The translations under genes were made by a program, and so were the position numbers. The notes beneath the pieces were generated by a model. It was not told where the DNA came from. It was given only the letters and a program-made list of their open reading frames with translations, and ran no database searches. A stretch of 64,000 bases of DNA. Origin: JAWXBR01 sp034440235. GTDB taxonomy: Bacteria > Bacteroidota > Ignavibacteria > Kapaibacteriales > Kapaibacteriaceae. Positions 26,887 through 36,025 of this stretch are shown here, piece after piece; within the stretch, counting starts at the first letter, position 1, and every line of letters begins with the position of its first letter. The stretch covers positions 62,001-126,000 of the forward strand of contig JAWXBR010000054.1 of the NCBI GenBank assembly GCA_034440235.1. Reading direction: 5' to 3'.

Positions 26887-27353
26887 CGGGGCTGAATCTC
26901 ACAAATGCACCATGCCTGCACGCCTTCACCACGACCAGCAAATCCGATGTTCTCTGATGTGGTTGCCTTGATGCTGACTCGATTAAGGGGCATATCTGTC
27001 ATCGCTGCAACTGCTTCACGCATTTGCAACTTGAATGGTAGAATTTTTGGAGACTGAAGAACGAGCGTTATATCGATGTTTATGATGCGAAATCCCTGCT
27101 CGCGCACAAGTTTTACAGCATGCTCGACAAAAACCGAACTGGCCGAACCCTTCCACTGCGGATCTGTATCGGGGAAATGCTCGCCGATGTCACCTAAGGC
27201 CAGAGCCCCCAGCAACGCATCGACAAGTGCATGAAGAATTACGTCGCCATCGCTGTGAGCAACCGTGCCTGTTTCGGATGGAATCCTCACACCTCCGAGT
27301 ACCAGAGACTCGCCTTCTGCCAGGCGGTGAACGTCATAACCAAGTCCTATCAT
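26883..27353 (-). CDS. ispF: 2-C-methyl-D-erythritol 2,4-cyclodiphosphate synthase
   Basis: 156 residues, the standard length. MEP-pathway enzyme forming the cyclodiphosphate. Zn ligands DVHRL near 8 and the HSDGD near 34, followed by DIGEHFPDTDPQWKG near 57, TLVLQSPKI near 100 and KATTSENIGFAGRGEG near 131, are all intact. It is the first gene of the ispF-kinase-ruvX-GWxTD run and overlaps the kinase by ATGA. Divergent from xseA with 35 bp between starts. Confidence 0.97.
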   Translation of the reverse strand: MIGLGYDVHRLAEGESLVLGGVRIPSETGTVAHSDGDVILHALVDALLGALALGDIGEHFPDTDPQWKGSASSVFVEHAVKLVREQGFRIINIDITLVLQSPKILPFKLQMREAVAAMTDMPLNRVSIKATTSENIGFAGRGEGVQAWCICEIQPR

Positions 27354-27388
27354 ACCCGAAGCTACGATGTACGCCAGTATATTGAGGC

Positions 27389-28594
27389 ATGGAAGAGGCC
27401 GTCAGTGTAAGTGACCTGACCAAGGCAATCCGCCTGCTGCTCGAAGAAGGCATAGGCGATGTGGTTGTCGAGGGCGAAATCACGAACTACAAACATCATT
27501 CATCGGGACACCGCTACTTTACGTTAAAGGATGAGGACGCCTCTATCCAATGTGTGATGTGGAAGAGCCGGAACATCAACTTCATTCCAGAAGACGGGAT
27601 GCGAGTGCTGATTTTCGGACGCCTTAGTGTCTATCCGCCGCAAGGACGCTACCAGATCGACTGCACAACAATGCGTCCGTTCGGACTCGGTGATCTGCAC
27701 GTTGCACTCGAGCAACTGAAGAAAAAACTGCTCGCACTAGGCTGGTTCGATGAAGCACGCAAAAGACCCTTACCGACCCTTCCCATGCGCATCGGAGTAA
27801 TTACATCACCAACGGGTGCGGCACTTCATGACATCATTTCCACAATACGTCGCCGCCTCCCCGTAGTCGAGATTGTGTTTCGTCCGGCACTCGTGCAAGG
27901 CGACGGCTCGGCCGAAGACATTGCAAAGGCCATTGCCGAAGTAAATCGTGTTGGTGCTGATGTATTGATTGTAGGGCGCGGAGGGGGCTCGATTGAAGAT
28001 CTGTGGTCGTTTAACACAGAGATCGTTGCCGAAGCAATTGTAATGTCGGACATCCCCGTTGTGTCGGCGGTCGGACACGAGACCGATTGGACAATAGCCG
28101 ACGGCGTTGCCGACAGGCGTGCTGCTACGCCAACCGCGGCCGCAGAAATGGTAACGCCTTTCACAACAGAGAGTTTGCTACAGACCATTGCCCACCACGA
28201 AGCACTGATGTTGCAGCGTATGTCGACGCGTGTTGCACGTGTGCAGGAGATTGTAACCGAGTTTAGAGATGGTACAACTGCACGTCGTTTGACAGAGCGT
28301 GTACACTTACGAGCACAGCGTGTAGACGAACTAACGTCACGCATGGCTCGCGGTGCAGTCCAGCATGTTGCTATGCTTCGGCGTCAGGTCGAACACGTTG
28401 CTGCCCTATGCGCCACACTACATCCACTGGCTCCGTTGCGCCGTGGGTATGCAATTGTCGAACGCAATGGTCACATTCTAAGCACCACCGACAAACTCAT
28501 ACAGGGCGAGAGTGTACAGGTACGACGTCACAATGAAATTGCAACGGTAACAGTAAACACACGCGAAGACACTAGGGCTAATCTCAATGAGTAA
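27389..28594 (+). CDS. xseA: Exodeoxyribonuclease VII large subunit
   Basis: 401 residues. The N-terminal OB-fold (VEGEITNYKHHSSGHRYFTL near 30) is followed by the catalytic domain with GVITSPTGAALHDI near 138, VGRGGGSIEDLWSFN near 197, and SAVGHETDWTIADGVADRRAATPTAAAE near 230. A helical C-terminal region follows. It degrades single-stranded DNA with XseB. The reading frame overlaps xseB by 8 bp. A TATATTG run (27378-27384) lies just before the ATG and may be a weak promoter. Confidence 0.96.
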   Translation: MEEAVSVSDLTKAIRLLLEEGIGDVVVEGEITNYKHHSSGHRYFTLKDEDASIQCVMWKSRNINFIPEDGMRVLIFGRLSVYPPQGRYQIDCTTMRPFGLGDLHVALEQLKKKLLALGWFDEARKRPLPTLPMRIGVITSPTGAALHDIISTIRRRLPVVEIVFRPALVQGDGSAEDIAKAIAEVNRVGADVLIVGRGGGSIEDLWSFNTEIVAEAIVMSDIPVVSAVGHETDWTIADGVADRRAATPTAAAEMVTPFTTESLLQTIAHHEALMLQRMSTRVARVQEIVTEFRDGTTARRLTERVHLRAQRVDELTSRMARGAVQHVAMLRRQVEHVAALCATLHPLAPLRRGYAIVERNGHILSTTDKLIQGESVQVRRHNEIATVTVNTREDTRANLNE

Positions 28595-28808
28595 AAGCAA
28601 AGAATCAGCAGTACAAACGCTCGAGGATCAGTTGCGGCGACTGCAAGAGATTGCATCGCTCCTCGATGCTGGCGATCTGCCACTCGAAGAACAACTGCGC
28701 CTTTACGAAGAAGGCATAACGCTTGCGAATACATGTCGCGATTATCTTACAAGTGCCGAACTGCGTATACAAAATCTGGCAGGTGGGAATGTATCGTCCG
28801 CGACATAA
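28587..28808 (+). CDS. xseB: Exodeoxyribonuclease VII small subunit
   Basis: 73 residues, with the typical LEDQLRRLQEIASLLDAGDLPLEE (split over residues 11-35) and a LYEEGITLANTCRDYLTSAE helix that bind the large subunit. Starts inside xseA and overlaps the following gene by 20 bp. Confidence 0.95.
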   Translation: MSKSKESAVQTLEDQLRRLQEIASLLDAGDLPLEEQLRLYEEGITLANTCRDYLTSAELRIQNLAGGNVSSAT

Positions 28809-29370
28809 CGACTGGACCGATCGCGAAGCCATCGTTGCATTCTGCAAGGCACATCCTTTTGCAATGTTTGTAACGACCGACGCTACAGAGTTACGTCCGG
28901 TTGTTACACACATACCTGTTATTGTCCGCGACAATGCAGGTGAATTAACATGTACACTACACATTGCGCGACCGAACAAACAATGGCAAGGAATAGATAA
29001 GACAGAAGTGTTGCTCGTATTCATGGGTCCACATGCCTACATCGATCCACGCGGCTACGAAGAGCTTGATGTACCAACGTGGAATTACATCGCAGTGCAC
29101 TTGTATGGCATCGTACGAGTTATTTCAGAGCCAGACGATGTACGCGCCCGCCTCCGACTGCTCGTTGAGCAGCATGGCAGCGCAGGGTTGTGGAAGCACC
29201 TAGAAGGCCCCCTTGTAGAGCCCCTTATCAATGGCATCGTGATGATGGATGTGCACATCACCGACGTGCAAGGGAAACGCAAGATGAGTCAGAATAGAAG
29301 CGACGTAGACCGAGCGTATGGCGAGCAGCAGGTCTTTCCTGAGGGCACAACCGATACTACTCGGCCTTGA
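28789..29370 (+). CDS. PaiB-like FMN-binding protein
   Basis: 193 residues from ATG 28789 (AGGTGGGA precedes it). Matches the PaiB family (FMN-binding negative transcriptional regulator), which has a split-barrel flavin fold: MYRPRHNDWTD start, PFAMFVTTDA near 24, RPNKQWQ near 62, VLLVFMGPHAYIDP near 74, and WNYIAVHLYGIVRV near 98. The 3' end runs 14 bp into the convergent gpsA gene. In Bacillus PaiB affects sporulation genes; here the ligand and target are unknown. Confidence 0.82.
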   Translation: MYRPRHNDWTDREAIVAFCKAHPFAMFVTTDATELRPVVTHIPVIVRDNAGELTCTLHIARPNKQWQGIDKTEVLLVFMGPHAYIDPRGYEELDVPTWNYIAVHLYGIVRVISEPDDVRARLRLLVEQHGSAGLWKHLEGPLVEPLINGIVMMDVHITDVQGKRKMSQNRSDVDRAYGEQQVFPEGTTDTTRP

Positions 29371-30337
29371 CAGGCCTGAGCATGAGATTACGAATTGCTG
29401 AACGTGGCTCTTCGCCATCGAAGAGAATGGCAGCTACTTTTTCTGTGATGGGCAACTCGACTCCGAGCGTTGAAGCAAGCTCGAGAGCAGCACGTGTTGT
29501 GGGCACACCTTCAGCCACTGCCGTCATGTGCATGAGAATATCCTGAAGCGTTCTTCCCTTGCCAATCTCGTCGCCGACGAATCTGTTGCGACTGTGCCGC
29601 GATGCACATGTCACGATTAAATCGCCAAGTCCCGCAAGGCCATAGAATGTCTGTTGTTGCGCACCCAGTGCAACACCCAATCGTGATATCTCGGCGAGTC
29701 CGCGCGTAATTAGCGCAGCCTTCGTATTGTCACCCATGCCGAGTCCGTCCACAATACCCGCAGCGATTGCAATGACATTTTTTAATGCACCACACACCTC
29801 TACGCCCGTAACATCATCGGACGTGTAGACGCGGAATACGTCGGTCGAGAATACATGCTGGGCAAGCAATGCAACATCAGCAAGTGTAGAAGCAGCGACG
29901 ACGGTTGTTGGCATTCGGGCGATGACTTCTTCGGCGTGACTCGGACCCGATAGAACACCGAACGATGTGTTGCCGGCGCGAAGGCTTTCCAGAATCTGAG
30001 AGACTCGAAGATGTGTGCCGACTTCGATACCTTTTGCTACGCTTACTACGTGCGCTCCGCGCAGTACATCAGAAGTGCTTAGAGTACTGCGTATGTGCTG
30101 CGTTGGTACAGCAATAACAACGAGATCACTGCCAATGGTGTCTTCGAGTACCGTTGTTGCATGAACCGCTGCTGGCAAGGTTGCGTTCGGAAGGAAGAGC
30201 GTGTTTCGATGATCGCTGTTTATCTCATCTACGACATGAGGTTCGCGCCCCCATAACGTCACATCATGCCTATTCTCCGCGGCGATTGCGGCAAGTGCCG
30301 TACCCCACGCGCCAGCTCCAAGAACCGTGATTCGCAT
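29357..30337 (-). CDS. gpsA: NAD(P)H-dependent glycerol-3-phosphate dehydrogenase
   Basis: 326 residues. GAGAWGTALA near 7 (dinucleotide loop), VLSGPSHAEEV near 137, the GALKNVIAIAAGIVDG block with the catalytic Lys near 185, and GLAGLGDLIVTC near 245 are all canonical. It makes sn-glycerol-3-phosphate for phospholipids, fitting plsY directly upstream (3-bp gap). Confidence 0.97.
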   Translation of the reverse strand: MRITVLGAGAWGTALAAIAAENRHDVTLWGREPHVVDEINSDHRNTLFLPNATLPAAVHATTVLEDTIGSDLVVIAVPTQHIRSTLSTSDVLRGAHVVSVAKGIEVGTHLRVSQILESLRAGNTSFGVLSGPSHAEEVIARMPTTVVAASTLADVALLAQHVFSTDVFRVYTSDDVTGVEVCGALKNVIAIAAGIVDGLGMGDNTKAALITRGLAEISRLGVALGAQQQTFYGLAGLGDLIVTCASRHSRNRFVGDEIGKGRTLQDILMHMTAVAEGVPTTRAALELASTLGVELPITEKVAAILFDGEEPRSAIRNLMLRPVKAE

Positions 30338-30340
30338 GTG

Positions 30341-31027
30341 TTATTTTCGAGATCGGGTAAGAAACGATGGTTTTTTAAATCGACTTTCTGTTCCCAACAG
30401 TAACCGCCGGAGATTTGCTCGGTGCGCATAGATCACGAGAACAGCCAACGCAATGCAGAAGTAGATGAGTGTGTGGTATCCTTGTATCTCGACGCCAAGA
30501 ATATTGTGTCGAAAGGCCATCGTACCAGGTACCGAAGCAGCAGCAATGATGCTCCCCAGCGATACGTAACCAGATGCGAGAAACAATACAAGGAAGATGC
30601 CAAGAGCTATGGCAACTTCGACAGGAGCAACAGCGATGAGCACACCTAGAGAGGTATTAATGCCCTTGCCACCTCGCATGCCGGCAAACACCGACCAGAT
30701 GTGGCCTACAACTGCCGCCAAGCCTGCAATGATGCGTACAACCGTTGCGTCCTCGAACGGTGTCCGGTTCTGAAACGGCATCTGTGTGTCAAACAACACC
30801 GCCACAAGCGCCACGGCCAGAACACCCTTTAGAATGTCTGCAGCTTGGACAAGAACACCCCATTTCCACCCAAGGACACGAAATACGTTGGTACTACCCA
30901 TATTTCCGCTACCTTTTTCGCGGATGTCGATATTGAAGAATCGACGACTAATGATCAAAGCAGTCGGAATGGCTCCGATAAGGTAGCTTTGGATAACAAT
31001 CAATATGAGTCTGAGTAGGGGGTCCAT
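30341..31027 (-). CDS. plsY: Acyl-phosphate:glycerol-3-phosphate acyltransferase PlsY
   Basis: 228 residues, 5-7 membrane helices. Family motifs SYLIGAIPTALII near 14, GSGNMGSTNVFRVLG near 38, and MRGGKGINTSLG near 117 (the GGKG substrate loop) are present. First acylation step of phospholipid synthesis, using acyl-phosphate. Directly upstream of gpsA, which supplies its substrate. Confidence 0.96.
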   Translation of the reverse strand: MDPLLRLILIVIQSYLIGAIPTALIISRRFFNIDIREKGSGNMGSTNVFRVLGWKWGVLVQAADILKGVLAVALVAVLFDTQMPFQNRTPFEDATVVRIIAGLAAVVGHIWSVFAGMRGGKGINTSLGVLIAVAPVEVAIALGIFLVLFLASGYVSLGSIIAAASVPGTMAFRHNILGVEIQGYHTLIYFCIALAVLVIYAHRANLRRLLLGTESRFKKPSFLTRSRK

Positions 31028-31180
31028 GTAGTCGATCTGGTGAGGCGTGCCAATGACGGCATCCGAACCCCAAAATTACACATCTCTGAAGACTCGTAGT
31101 ATCAAGTTTCCATAAAGACCCGTAAGGGTGATGGGTGTGGCGAGGCGAGACTTTCACATTTTTCATGTAGAGGACACAGC

Positions 31181-32704
31181 TTGATCGTTCGACTATTACT
31201 TCGACTCTTACTCTGCGCGTTCATTACAAGCGCAATGTTTGCTCAAGATGATGTTGCTACCGGACCGGGTTCGACACCCGTAAGTATGCGCATCGTCGGT
31301 GTAACCCGGACCCCCGATTCATTGCATCTGAGGGTTCTTCTTCTTGACAGCAACGACGCAATGGTGCGTTTGCTCGAAGGTGTCGGATCGTGGTCTGTAA
31401 CCACCCGGTGCCGTGCCGAAAACGCAACTGCAAACACAGCCTCGGTTCGAGTGTCGGAACGCGTCGTAGACGATTTGCCCGGCATTGCCATGGTGGTCGT
31501 AAACAACGCTCTCATTGAAGGGGGCTATCCGCGTACCGCGGTTACGGCGCTGTCGACCATGCTAAGCCGCATGGCCGACAAGGATTCTGTTGGCGTGATG
31601 TTATTCGACGAAGGCTCGAATATTGTCGCTCCCCTGTCGACTCCTGCACTTGCCGCAGAGGCATTGAATACAGGAATCGAGAATCCCGACGGACTCGGCG
31701 CTGTGTACAGTGCGTTGTCTAGTGCGCTTAGTGCTGTTGGTACACAGAGCTCACCACTTCGGAGCATTATTCTATTTACATCCTCGGATGACAATGCTTC
31801 TGTCGTTCACACACCAGCCGATATCGTTCGTCGAGCGCGGCTGGCAGGAGTTCAAATACACATCGTACGCATTGGTTCGAATGCACAGGGCTACGTATAC
31901 AGGTACATCGCTCATGCAACGGGTGGACGCCTTATGACCATCGATGCATCGCAAGTCTCAGAAGTTGGAACGATTGTACGCGACATTGTAAAGAGCATGC
32001 ATCGCTATCATGACCTTGCAATTGCTACCCCATCTGAAAACTCATGCTCAGATGTTTGGGTACATGCAGGTTTTGCAGCAGCAGATCGCCAGCTCTCAGA
32101 TTCTTTACTAGTACCGCTACAAGATCGCGCATACCGGATACCATCGATTGTCGTGGCAACATTCCCGGACGACGAAGACGCATCCTTGCGTCGGTCGTAT
32201 GGCACACTTGCTACGCTATCAGAACTCATGCTCTCAGATTCGTCTGTAAACATCGAGCTCATTGGACATGCTTCCCCAGGTCCTGGAAAAGAAGCAGCTA
32301 CGAAATCCCTTCGCCGAGCTCAGGCTGTGTCCGATTTATTGGTTGCGTACGGAATACCTGCAAGCCGCATCCGCGTGCGTTCAGAGGGCTCTTCGCGTCC
32401 GATGTTCTACTTCCAACAGTCAGAGGCCCAGCGCGCATTAAACAACCGCGTTGAAATGCGTTGGCTTGTTGGCAACGAAATGCCTTACACGGTAAGTGTC
32501 GGTGACGTTACCTCAGAGGAACAGGCGAGCAAGGCCGTCGATAAATGGGAAGAGCGTGGCTTCAAGGCTTATTTCGACCCGTTCGTTGGGTCCGATGGAC
32601 CTTCTTATAGAATTCGTTTGTGGGGATATGCGAGCGCTAACGAGGCTCAACGAGCAGCAGTCGACGCCCGAAAGCGTTTCAAGGTGAAGGCAACAGCCGA
32701 TTAA
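31181..32704 (+). CDS. Exported VWA-OmpA-SPOR fusion protein
   Basis: 507 residues. Signal peptide (1-22, TSAMFAQ). A von Willebrand A-like domain (about 90-265; IAMVVVNNALIEGG, SIILFTSSDD, GRLMTID) is followed by an OmpA-like peptidoglycan-binding domain (about 355-430; GHASPGPGKEAAT, SLRRAQAVSDLL, GIPASRIRVRSEG, NNRVEMRW). The C-terminal ~70 residues form a SPOR-type domain (YTVSVGDVTSEEQASKAVDKW, YRIRLWGYA). OmpA binds DAP and SPOR binds denuded glycans, so the protein probably bridges wall and division site. TTG start at 31181, with AGAGGA 7 bases upstream. Confidence 0.8.
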   Translation: MIVRLLLRLLLCAFITSAMFAQDDVATGPGSTPVSMRIVGVTRTPDSLHLRVLLLDSNDAMVRLLEGVGSWSVTTRCRAENATANTASVRVSERVVDDLPGIAMVVVNNALIEGGYPRTAVTALSTMLSRMADKDSVGVMLFDEGSNIVAPLSTPALAAEALNTGIENPDGLGAVYSALSSALSAVGTQSSPLRSIILFTSSDDNASVVHTPADIVRRARLAGVQIHIVRIGSNAQGYVYRYIAHATGGRLMTIDASQVSEVGTIVRDIVKSMHRYHDLAIATPSENSCSDVWVHAGFAAADRQLSDSLLVPLQDRAYRIPSIVVATFPDDEDASLRRSYGTLATLSELMLSDSSVNIELIGHASPGPGKEAATKSLRRAQAVSDLLVAYGIPASRIRVRSEGSSRPMFYFQQSEAQRALNNRVEMRWLVGNEMPYTVSVGDVTSEEQASKAVDKWEERGFKAYFDPFVGSDGPSYRIRLWGYASANEAQRAAVDARKRFKVKATAD

Positions 32705-32738
32705 TTTTTATGTTGTAACTAATGTTAGTATATCGTTA

Positions 32739-33713
32739 CTAGGTCTCTACGTGCTTTTCGGCGTGTTGCAACGATTCGAGCCAACGCTCTGCATCTATTG
32801 CAGCCATACAACCAGAACCGGCAGCAGTTACGGCCTGCCGATAGATGCTATCCTGTGCATCGCCACATGCGAATACACCTTCGATGTTTGTGCGCGACGA
32901 CTTACCCTTCGTAATGATATAGCCCGTCTCGTCCATGTCTAACAACCCTTTTACGATGCCTGTGTTCGGTTGATGACCTATTGCAACAAAGGCTCCACCA
33001 GCCTCTACGGTTGCCACAGAGCCATCGGTAGCATGCTTTAAGCGCAAGTGTGTAAGCTTACGTGCTTGACCTTCGGTAACACCTACAAACTCTTCGACAA
33101 TGGTGTTCAATTGAAAAGTAATCTTTGGATTGGCGCGCGCACGATCGACCATAATTTTAGATGCGCGGAACTCTTCTCGTCTATGAATGAGAGTGACGTG
33201 TTCTGCAAAACGTGTAAGGTAGATGGCTTCTTCCATTGCCGTATCGCCACCACCAATCACAAACACCTTCTGTCCCTTAAAGAAAAACCCATCACATGTT
33301 GCACATGCACTCACACCAAATCCCATGTACTCGTTCTCACCTGGTGCGCCAAGCAGCTTCGCCTGTGCACCTGTAGCAATGATCAATGCATCTGCAGTGT
33401 ATTCGACGTTGCTTTCGTTCCACACTTTGAACGGACGTTTACTTGCGTCGATGCGCGCTATCATTTCGAATTTTGATACGGCACCAAAACGTTGCACTTG
33501 CTTGCGCATGACGTCCATGAGTTCCGGACCCATAATGCCATGCTCGAAACCCGGGTAGTTTTCTACATCCGTTGTTATCGTAAGCTGTCCACCAGGTTGC
33601 ATGCCCTCAAACAGCAGTACGCTTAGGCTTGCACGGCTTGCGTACAGAGCTGCAGTAAAACCTGCTGGACCAGATCCGATGATGATAACGTTAGCGTGGT
33701 TGGTGGTGGGCAT
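32739..33713 (-). CDS. trxB: Thioredoxin reductase
   Basis: 324 residues. FAD loop GSGPAGFTAALYASR near 12, redox disulfide ACATCDG near 138, NADPH loop GGGDTAMEEA near 156, and the C-terminal GVFACGDAQDS near 280. Reduces thioredoxin with NADPH. The 5' end overlaps queG by 23 bp. Confidence 0.96.
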   Translation of the reverse strand: MPTTNHANVIIIGSGPAGFTAALYASRASLSVLLFEGMQPGGQLTITTDVENYPGFEHGIMGPELMDVMRKQVQRFGAVSKFEMIARIDASKRPFKVWNESNVEYTADALIIATGAQAKLLGAPGENEYMGFGVSACATCDGFFFKGQKVFVIGGGDTAMEEAIYLTRFAEHVTLIHRREEFRASKIMVDRARANPKITFQLNTIVEEFVGVTEGQARKLTHLRLKHATDGSVATVEAGGAFVAIGHQPNTGIVKGLLDMDETGYIITKGKSSRTNIEGVFACGDAQDSIYRQAVTAAGSGCMAAIDAERWLESLQHAEKHVET

Positions 33714-34677
33714 CGTCGTCTTTCCTCTTTTTCGATAGCAACGCGCGTGCGTTGCGCTGTAGTCCTGCGAGTTTAGTCCGCTTTATGGGACTTTTCCGAA
33801 ATCTCTCGGTGAATTCGTCCGGTTGCAAACTTACGATGCTGTCTACTGGAAGGAATGTCTGATTCTGTCGGGGTTCGAATCGCGCCTCCTCAGACGGCTT
33901 ACTAAACCGATTCCAAGGGCATACATCCTGGCAGACATCACAACCAAAAGCCCATCCGTCCATGTTTTCTGCAATGACTCTGGGTATTTCAACATCCGGC
34001 TTTGCTTCAATTGTCCAATACGATAAACATTTCGAGCCGTCTACGACGTATGGTTCGACAATGGCTTGTGTCGGACATGCCTGCATACACGCAGTGCAGG
34101 TTCCGCAGTAGTCAATGGCCGGCTCACCAGCTTCCAGCTCGGCACTTGTAACTACAAGGCCAAGAAAAAACCACGATCCTATATCACGTCGCAAAACATT
34201 CGAGTGTTTACCCTGCCATGCAAGACCGGCACGCGCAGCCCAGGCTTTCTCCATCACCGGACCTGTATCGGTGTATCGCCTGGTTTCGCTACTGGGTACA
34301 ATGCTCTTGATTTGTTCGCATAGTTTATCAAGCATCGGCGGCAGTACATCGTGGTAATCATCGCCCCATGCATAGCGCGAAATTTTTCCGTCAACATCTG
34401 GATGTTTGTGCAAGGTGTTGTAGTTGCGAGCTACGACAATTACACTCTGCGCCGAAGGAAGGATGTGACGGACGTCATGGCGCGACGGACGCTCGTCCAG
34501 GTAGCCCATAGACCCCTGATAGCCCCTTGCCAGCCACGTGTTGTAGTGTGCGTACTCTTCGTCGAGAGGAACGGCGCGTGTTATGCCTACTGCATCAAAG
34601 CCGATGTTTAGCGCGGCCTGCTTTACGAGCTCTGCACGCTCACGCAGCGCTGTCGTCGAAGAACTCTGCACGTTCAC
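33691..34677 (-). CDS. queG: Epoxyqueuosine reductase QueG
   Basis: 328 residues. Two 4Fe-4S motifs CGTCTACMQACP near 193 and CDVCQDVCPWN near 245, and the cobalamin-binding WAARAGLAWQGKHSN block near 148, are complete. Final step of queuosine synthesis in tRNA. GTG start at 34677 overlaps the hydrolase stop as GTGA and lies in a 34-bp duplication. The gene continues into trxB. Confidence 0.94.
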   Translation of the reverse strand: MNVQSSSTTALRERAELVKQAALNIGFDAVGITRAVPLDEEYAHYNTWLARGYQGSMGYLDERPSRHDVRHILPSAQSVIVVARNYNTLHKHPDVDGKISRYAWGDDYHDVLPPMLDKLCEQIKSIVPSSETRRYTDTGPVMEKAWAARAGLAWQGKHSNVLRRDIGSWFFLGLVVTSAELEAGEPAIDYCGTCTACMQACPTQAIVEPYVVDGSKCLSYWTIEAKPDVEIPRVIAENMDGWAFGCDVCQDVCPWNRFSKPSEEARFEPRQNQTFLPVDSIVSLQPDEFTERFRKSPIKRTKLAGLQRNARALLSKKRKDDDAHHQPR

Positions 34678-34694
34678 GCAGGGTTGTCGTAAAT
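34627..34694 (-). repeat. 34-bp duplication at the hydrolase/queG junction
   Basis: Units 34627-34660 and 34661-34694 match at 27 of 34 positions (CTCTGCACG in both). On the minus strand the outer copy holds the hydrolase stop and queG GTG start; the inner copy is read as residues 8-16 of QueG. The period shifts frame by one. Confidence 0.85.
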
Positions 34695-35375
34695 AAATTG
34701 TCGGATGTGATGTACTAGCGTGTCTACATCCACGCGTTCAATCGGATGTTTTGTTGCGGGCAACACCGCAAGCTCTGCACGAGGTGTGGCGCGATAAAAT
34801 TCAACGGTCTCGTCTATGCTCACCATCGAATCGCAATCGCCCACCATGTAACGAACAGACGACTGCATGGTGCTCATCGACGATGGTGTGAGCAGGGGCT
34901 GCGCCGCAAGGGTCTGCATCATCGCAGAGGTTTTCGTGAGCATCGTGCGCCAGTGTGCGTCACCATGCCTACGCTGCAGATCTGCAGCAAACGCTGGGAC
35001 CTTCGTTGCTACGACGTCGGGCTGCATGCGAGCAACCTCTGTGGCGGCGCCCTGTGGGGTCCAGACGAGCTTGGTACCGAGCGTAATGATGCGCGGACAC
35101 AATGCATGGCCACCATTTAACGCAAGGTGCAATGCCACATAACCGCCCATCGAATATCCAAAGATTGCGTGGGGCTCGTGTTCACGCAGATAACGTTCGA
35201 GTTGTTGAGAGTACAACTCTATTGTCCAGCCGGCTTCTACATCTGCCGTACTTCCGTGGCCAACAAATTCAAGTATGTCTACATTATTGCGAGGTAGCTC
35301 GTCGCGTAAGCAATCACGAAGTGGCATCAGTTGGTGATGACTTCCAAGTGCACCATGCAATAGAAGTAGTCGCAT
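34674..35375 (-). CDS. Alpha/beta hydrolase
   Basis: 233 residues. The oxyanion-side LHGALGSHHQ near 6, nucleophile elbow GYSMGGYVAL near 75, and the C-terminal acid/His pair (GDCDSMV near 180, TKHPIE near 208) fit a MenH/esterase-like hydrolase. Substrate unknown. Coupled to queG by GTGA, and its ATG touches the HAD gene's stop. Confidence 0.82.
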   Translation of the reverse strand: MRLLLLHGALGSHHQLMPLRDCLRDELPRNNVDILEFVGHGSTADVEAGWTIELYSQQLERYLREHEPHAIFGYSMGGYVALHLALNGGHALCPRIITLGTKLVWTPQGAATEVARMQPDVVATKVPAFAADLQRRHGDAHWRTMLTKTSAMMQTLAAQPLLTPSSMSTMQSSVRYMVGDCDSMVSIDETVEFYRATPRAELAVLPATKHPIERVDVDTLVHHIRQFIYDNPA

Positions 35376-36016
35376 TAGAAACCAGCATTAATCGTTGACG
35401 CGATTTCACGTGGATGGTTAACACACAACGTTGCTTCAGAGAGTTCATCGGCAGTACCATATCCGTACAACACACCAATAGACCGCAAACCGTTGTGCGA
35501 AGCGCCGTCAACGTCATGATGGCGGTCACCCACCATAATCATGTCCTCGGCCGATGCACCCTCTTGATCGAGGATGTGTTTTAGCAAATCGCGTTTCTCG
35601 ACATTACGTCCGTCGAGTTCAGAGCCATACACATGGTTGATCTGCGATGCAATTGTCGACGAGGCGATTACTTCGCGTGCGTACTCGTGCGCCTTTGCTG
35701 TTGCAATTACGACACGATGGCCAGCATGACGTAATGCAGTAAGCATGTCAGGGATGCCCTCGTAGATATCGTACTCGAACATTGGTCCGTCGCGATAGAT
35801 GTGCCTATAACGCGCAACTGCTCCGTCGAGCACCGTTTGGTCGTCGGTGTTCAGGTATTGTTCGAATATCGTCCAGAGCGACGTGCCAATCACGGGCGTA
35901 AAGTCGTGATCTTCTTCAACGCTTACACCCGATTGCTCGAGGGTCATGCGTAGCGAATGTTCAATGCCTCGACGCGAGTCGATGAGCGTGCCGTCCAAGT
36001 CGAATAAAACAAGCAT
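35375..36016 (-). CDS. HAD-superfamily hydrolase (phosphoglycolate phosphatase-like)
   Basis: 213 residues. Motif I FDLDGTLIDS near 5, motif II IATAK near 101, motif III Lys near 139 and motif IV MVGDRHHDVDGA near 160. The helical cap between motifs I and II points to the Gph/PgmB subfamily. Substrate probably a small phosphate ester such as 2-phosphoglycolate; not determined. The stop shares a base with the hydrolase start. Confidence 0.85.
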   Translation of the reverse strand: MLVLFDLDGTLIDSRRGIEHSLRMTLEQSGVSVEEDHDFTPVIGTSLWTIFEQYLNTDDQTVLDGAVARYRHIYRDGPMFEYDIYEGIPDMLTALRHAGHRVVIATAKAHEYAREVIASSTIASQINHVYGSELDGRNVEKRDLLKHILDQEGASAEDMIMVGDRHHDVDGASHNGLRSIGVLYGYGTADELSEATLCVNHPREIASTINAGF

Positions 36017-36025
36017 GAGAGTTCC

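Noticed and set aside
31061..31080. TAATTTTG promoter for plsY
   Set aside because: It fits the box, but the nearest TTG is 24 bases away and the leader would be about 40 bases; kept out as too weak.
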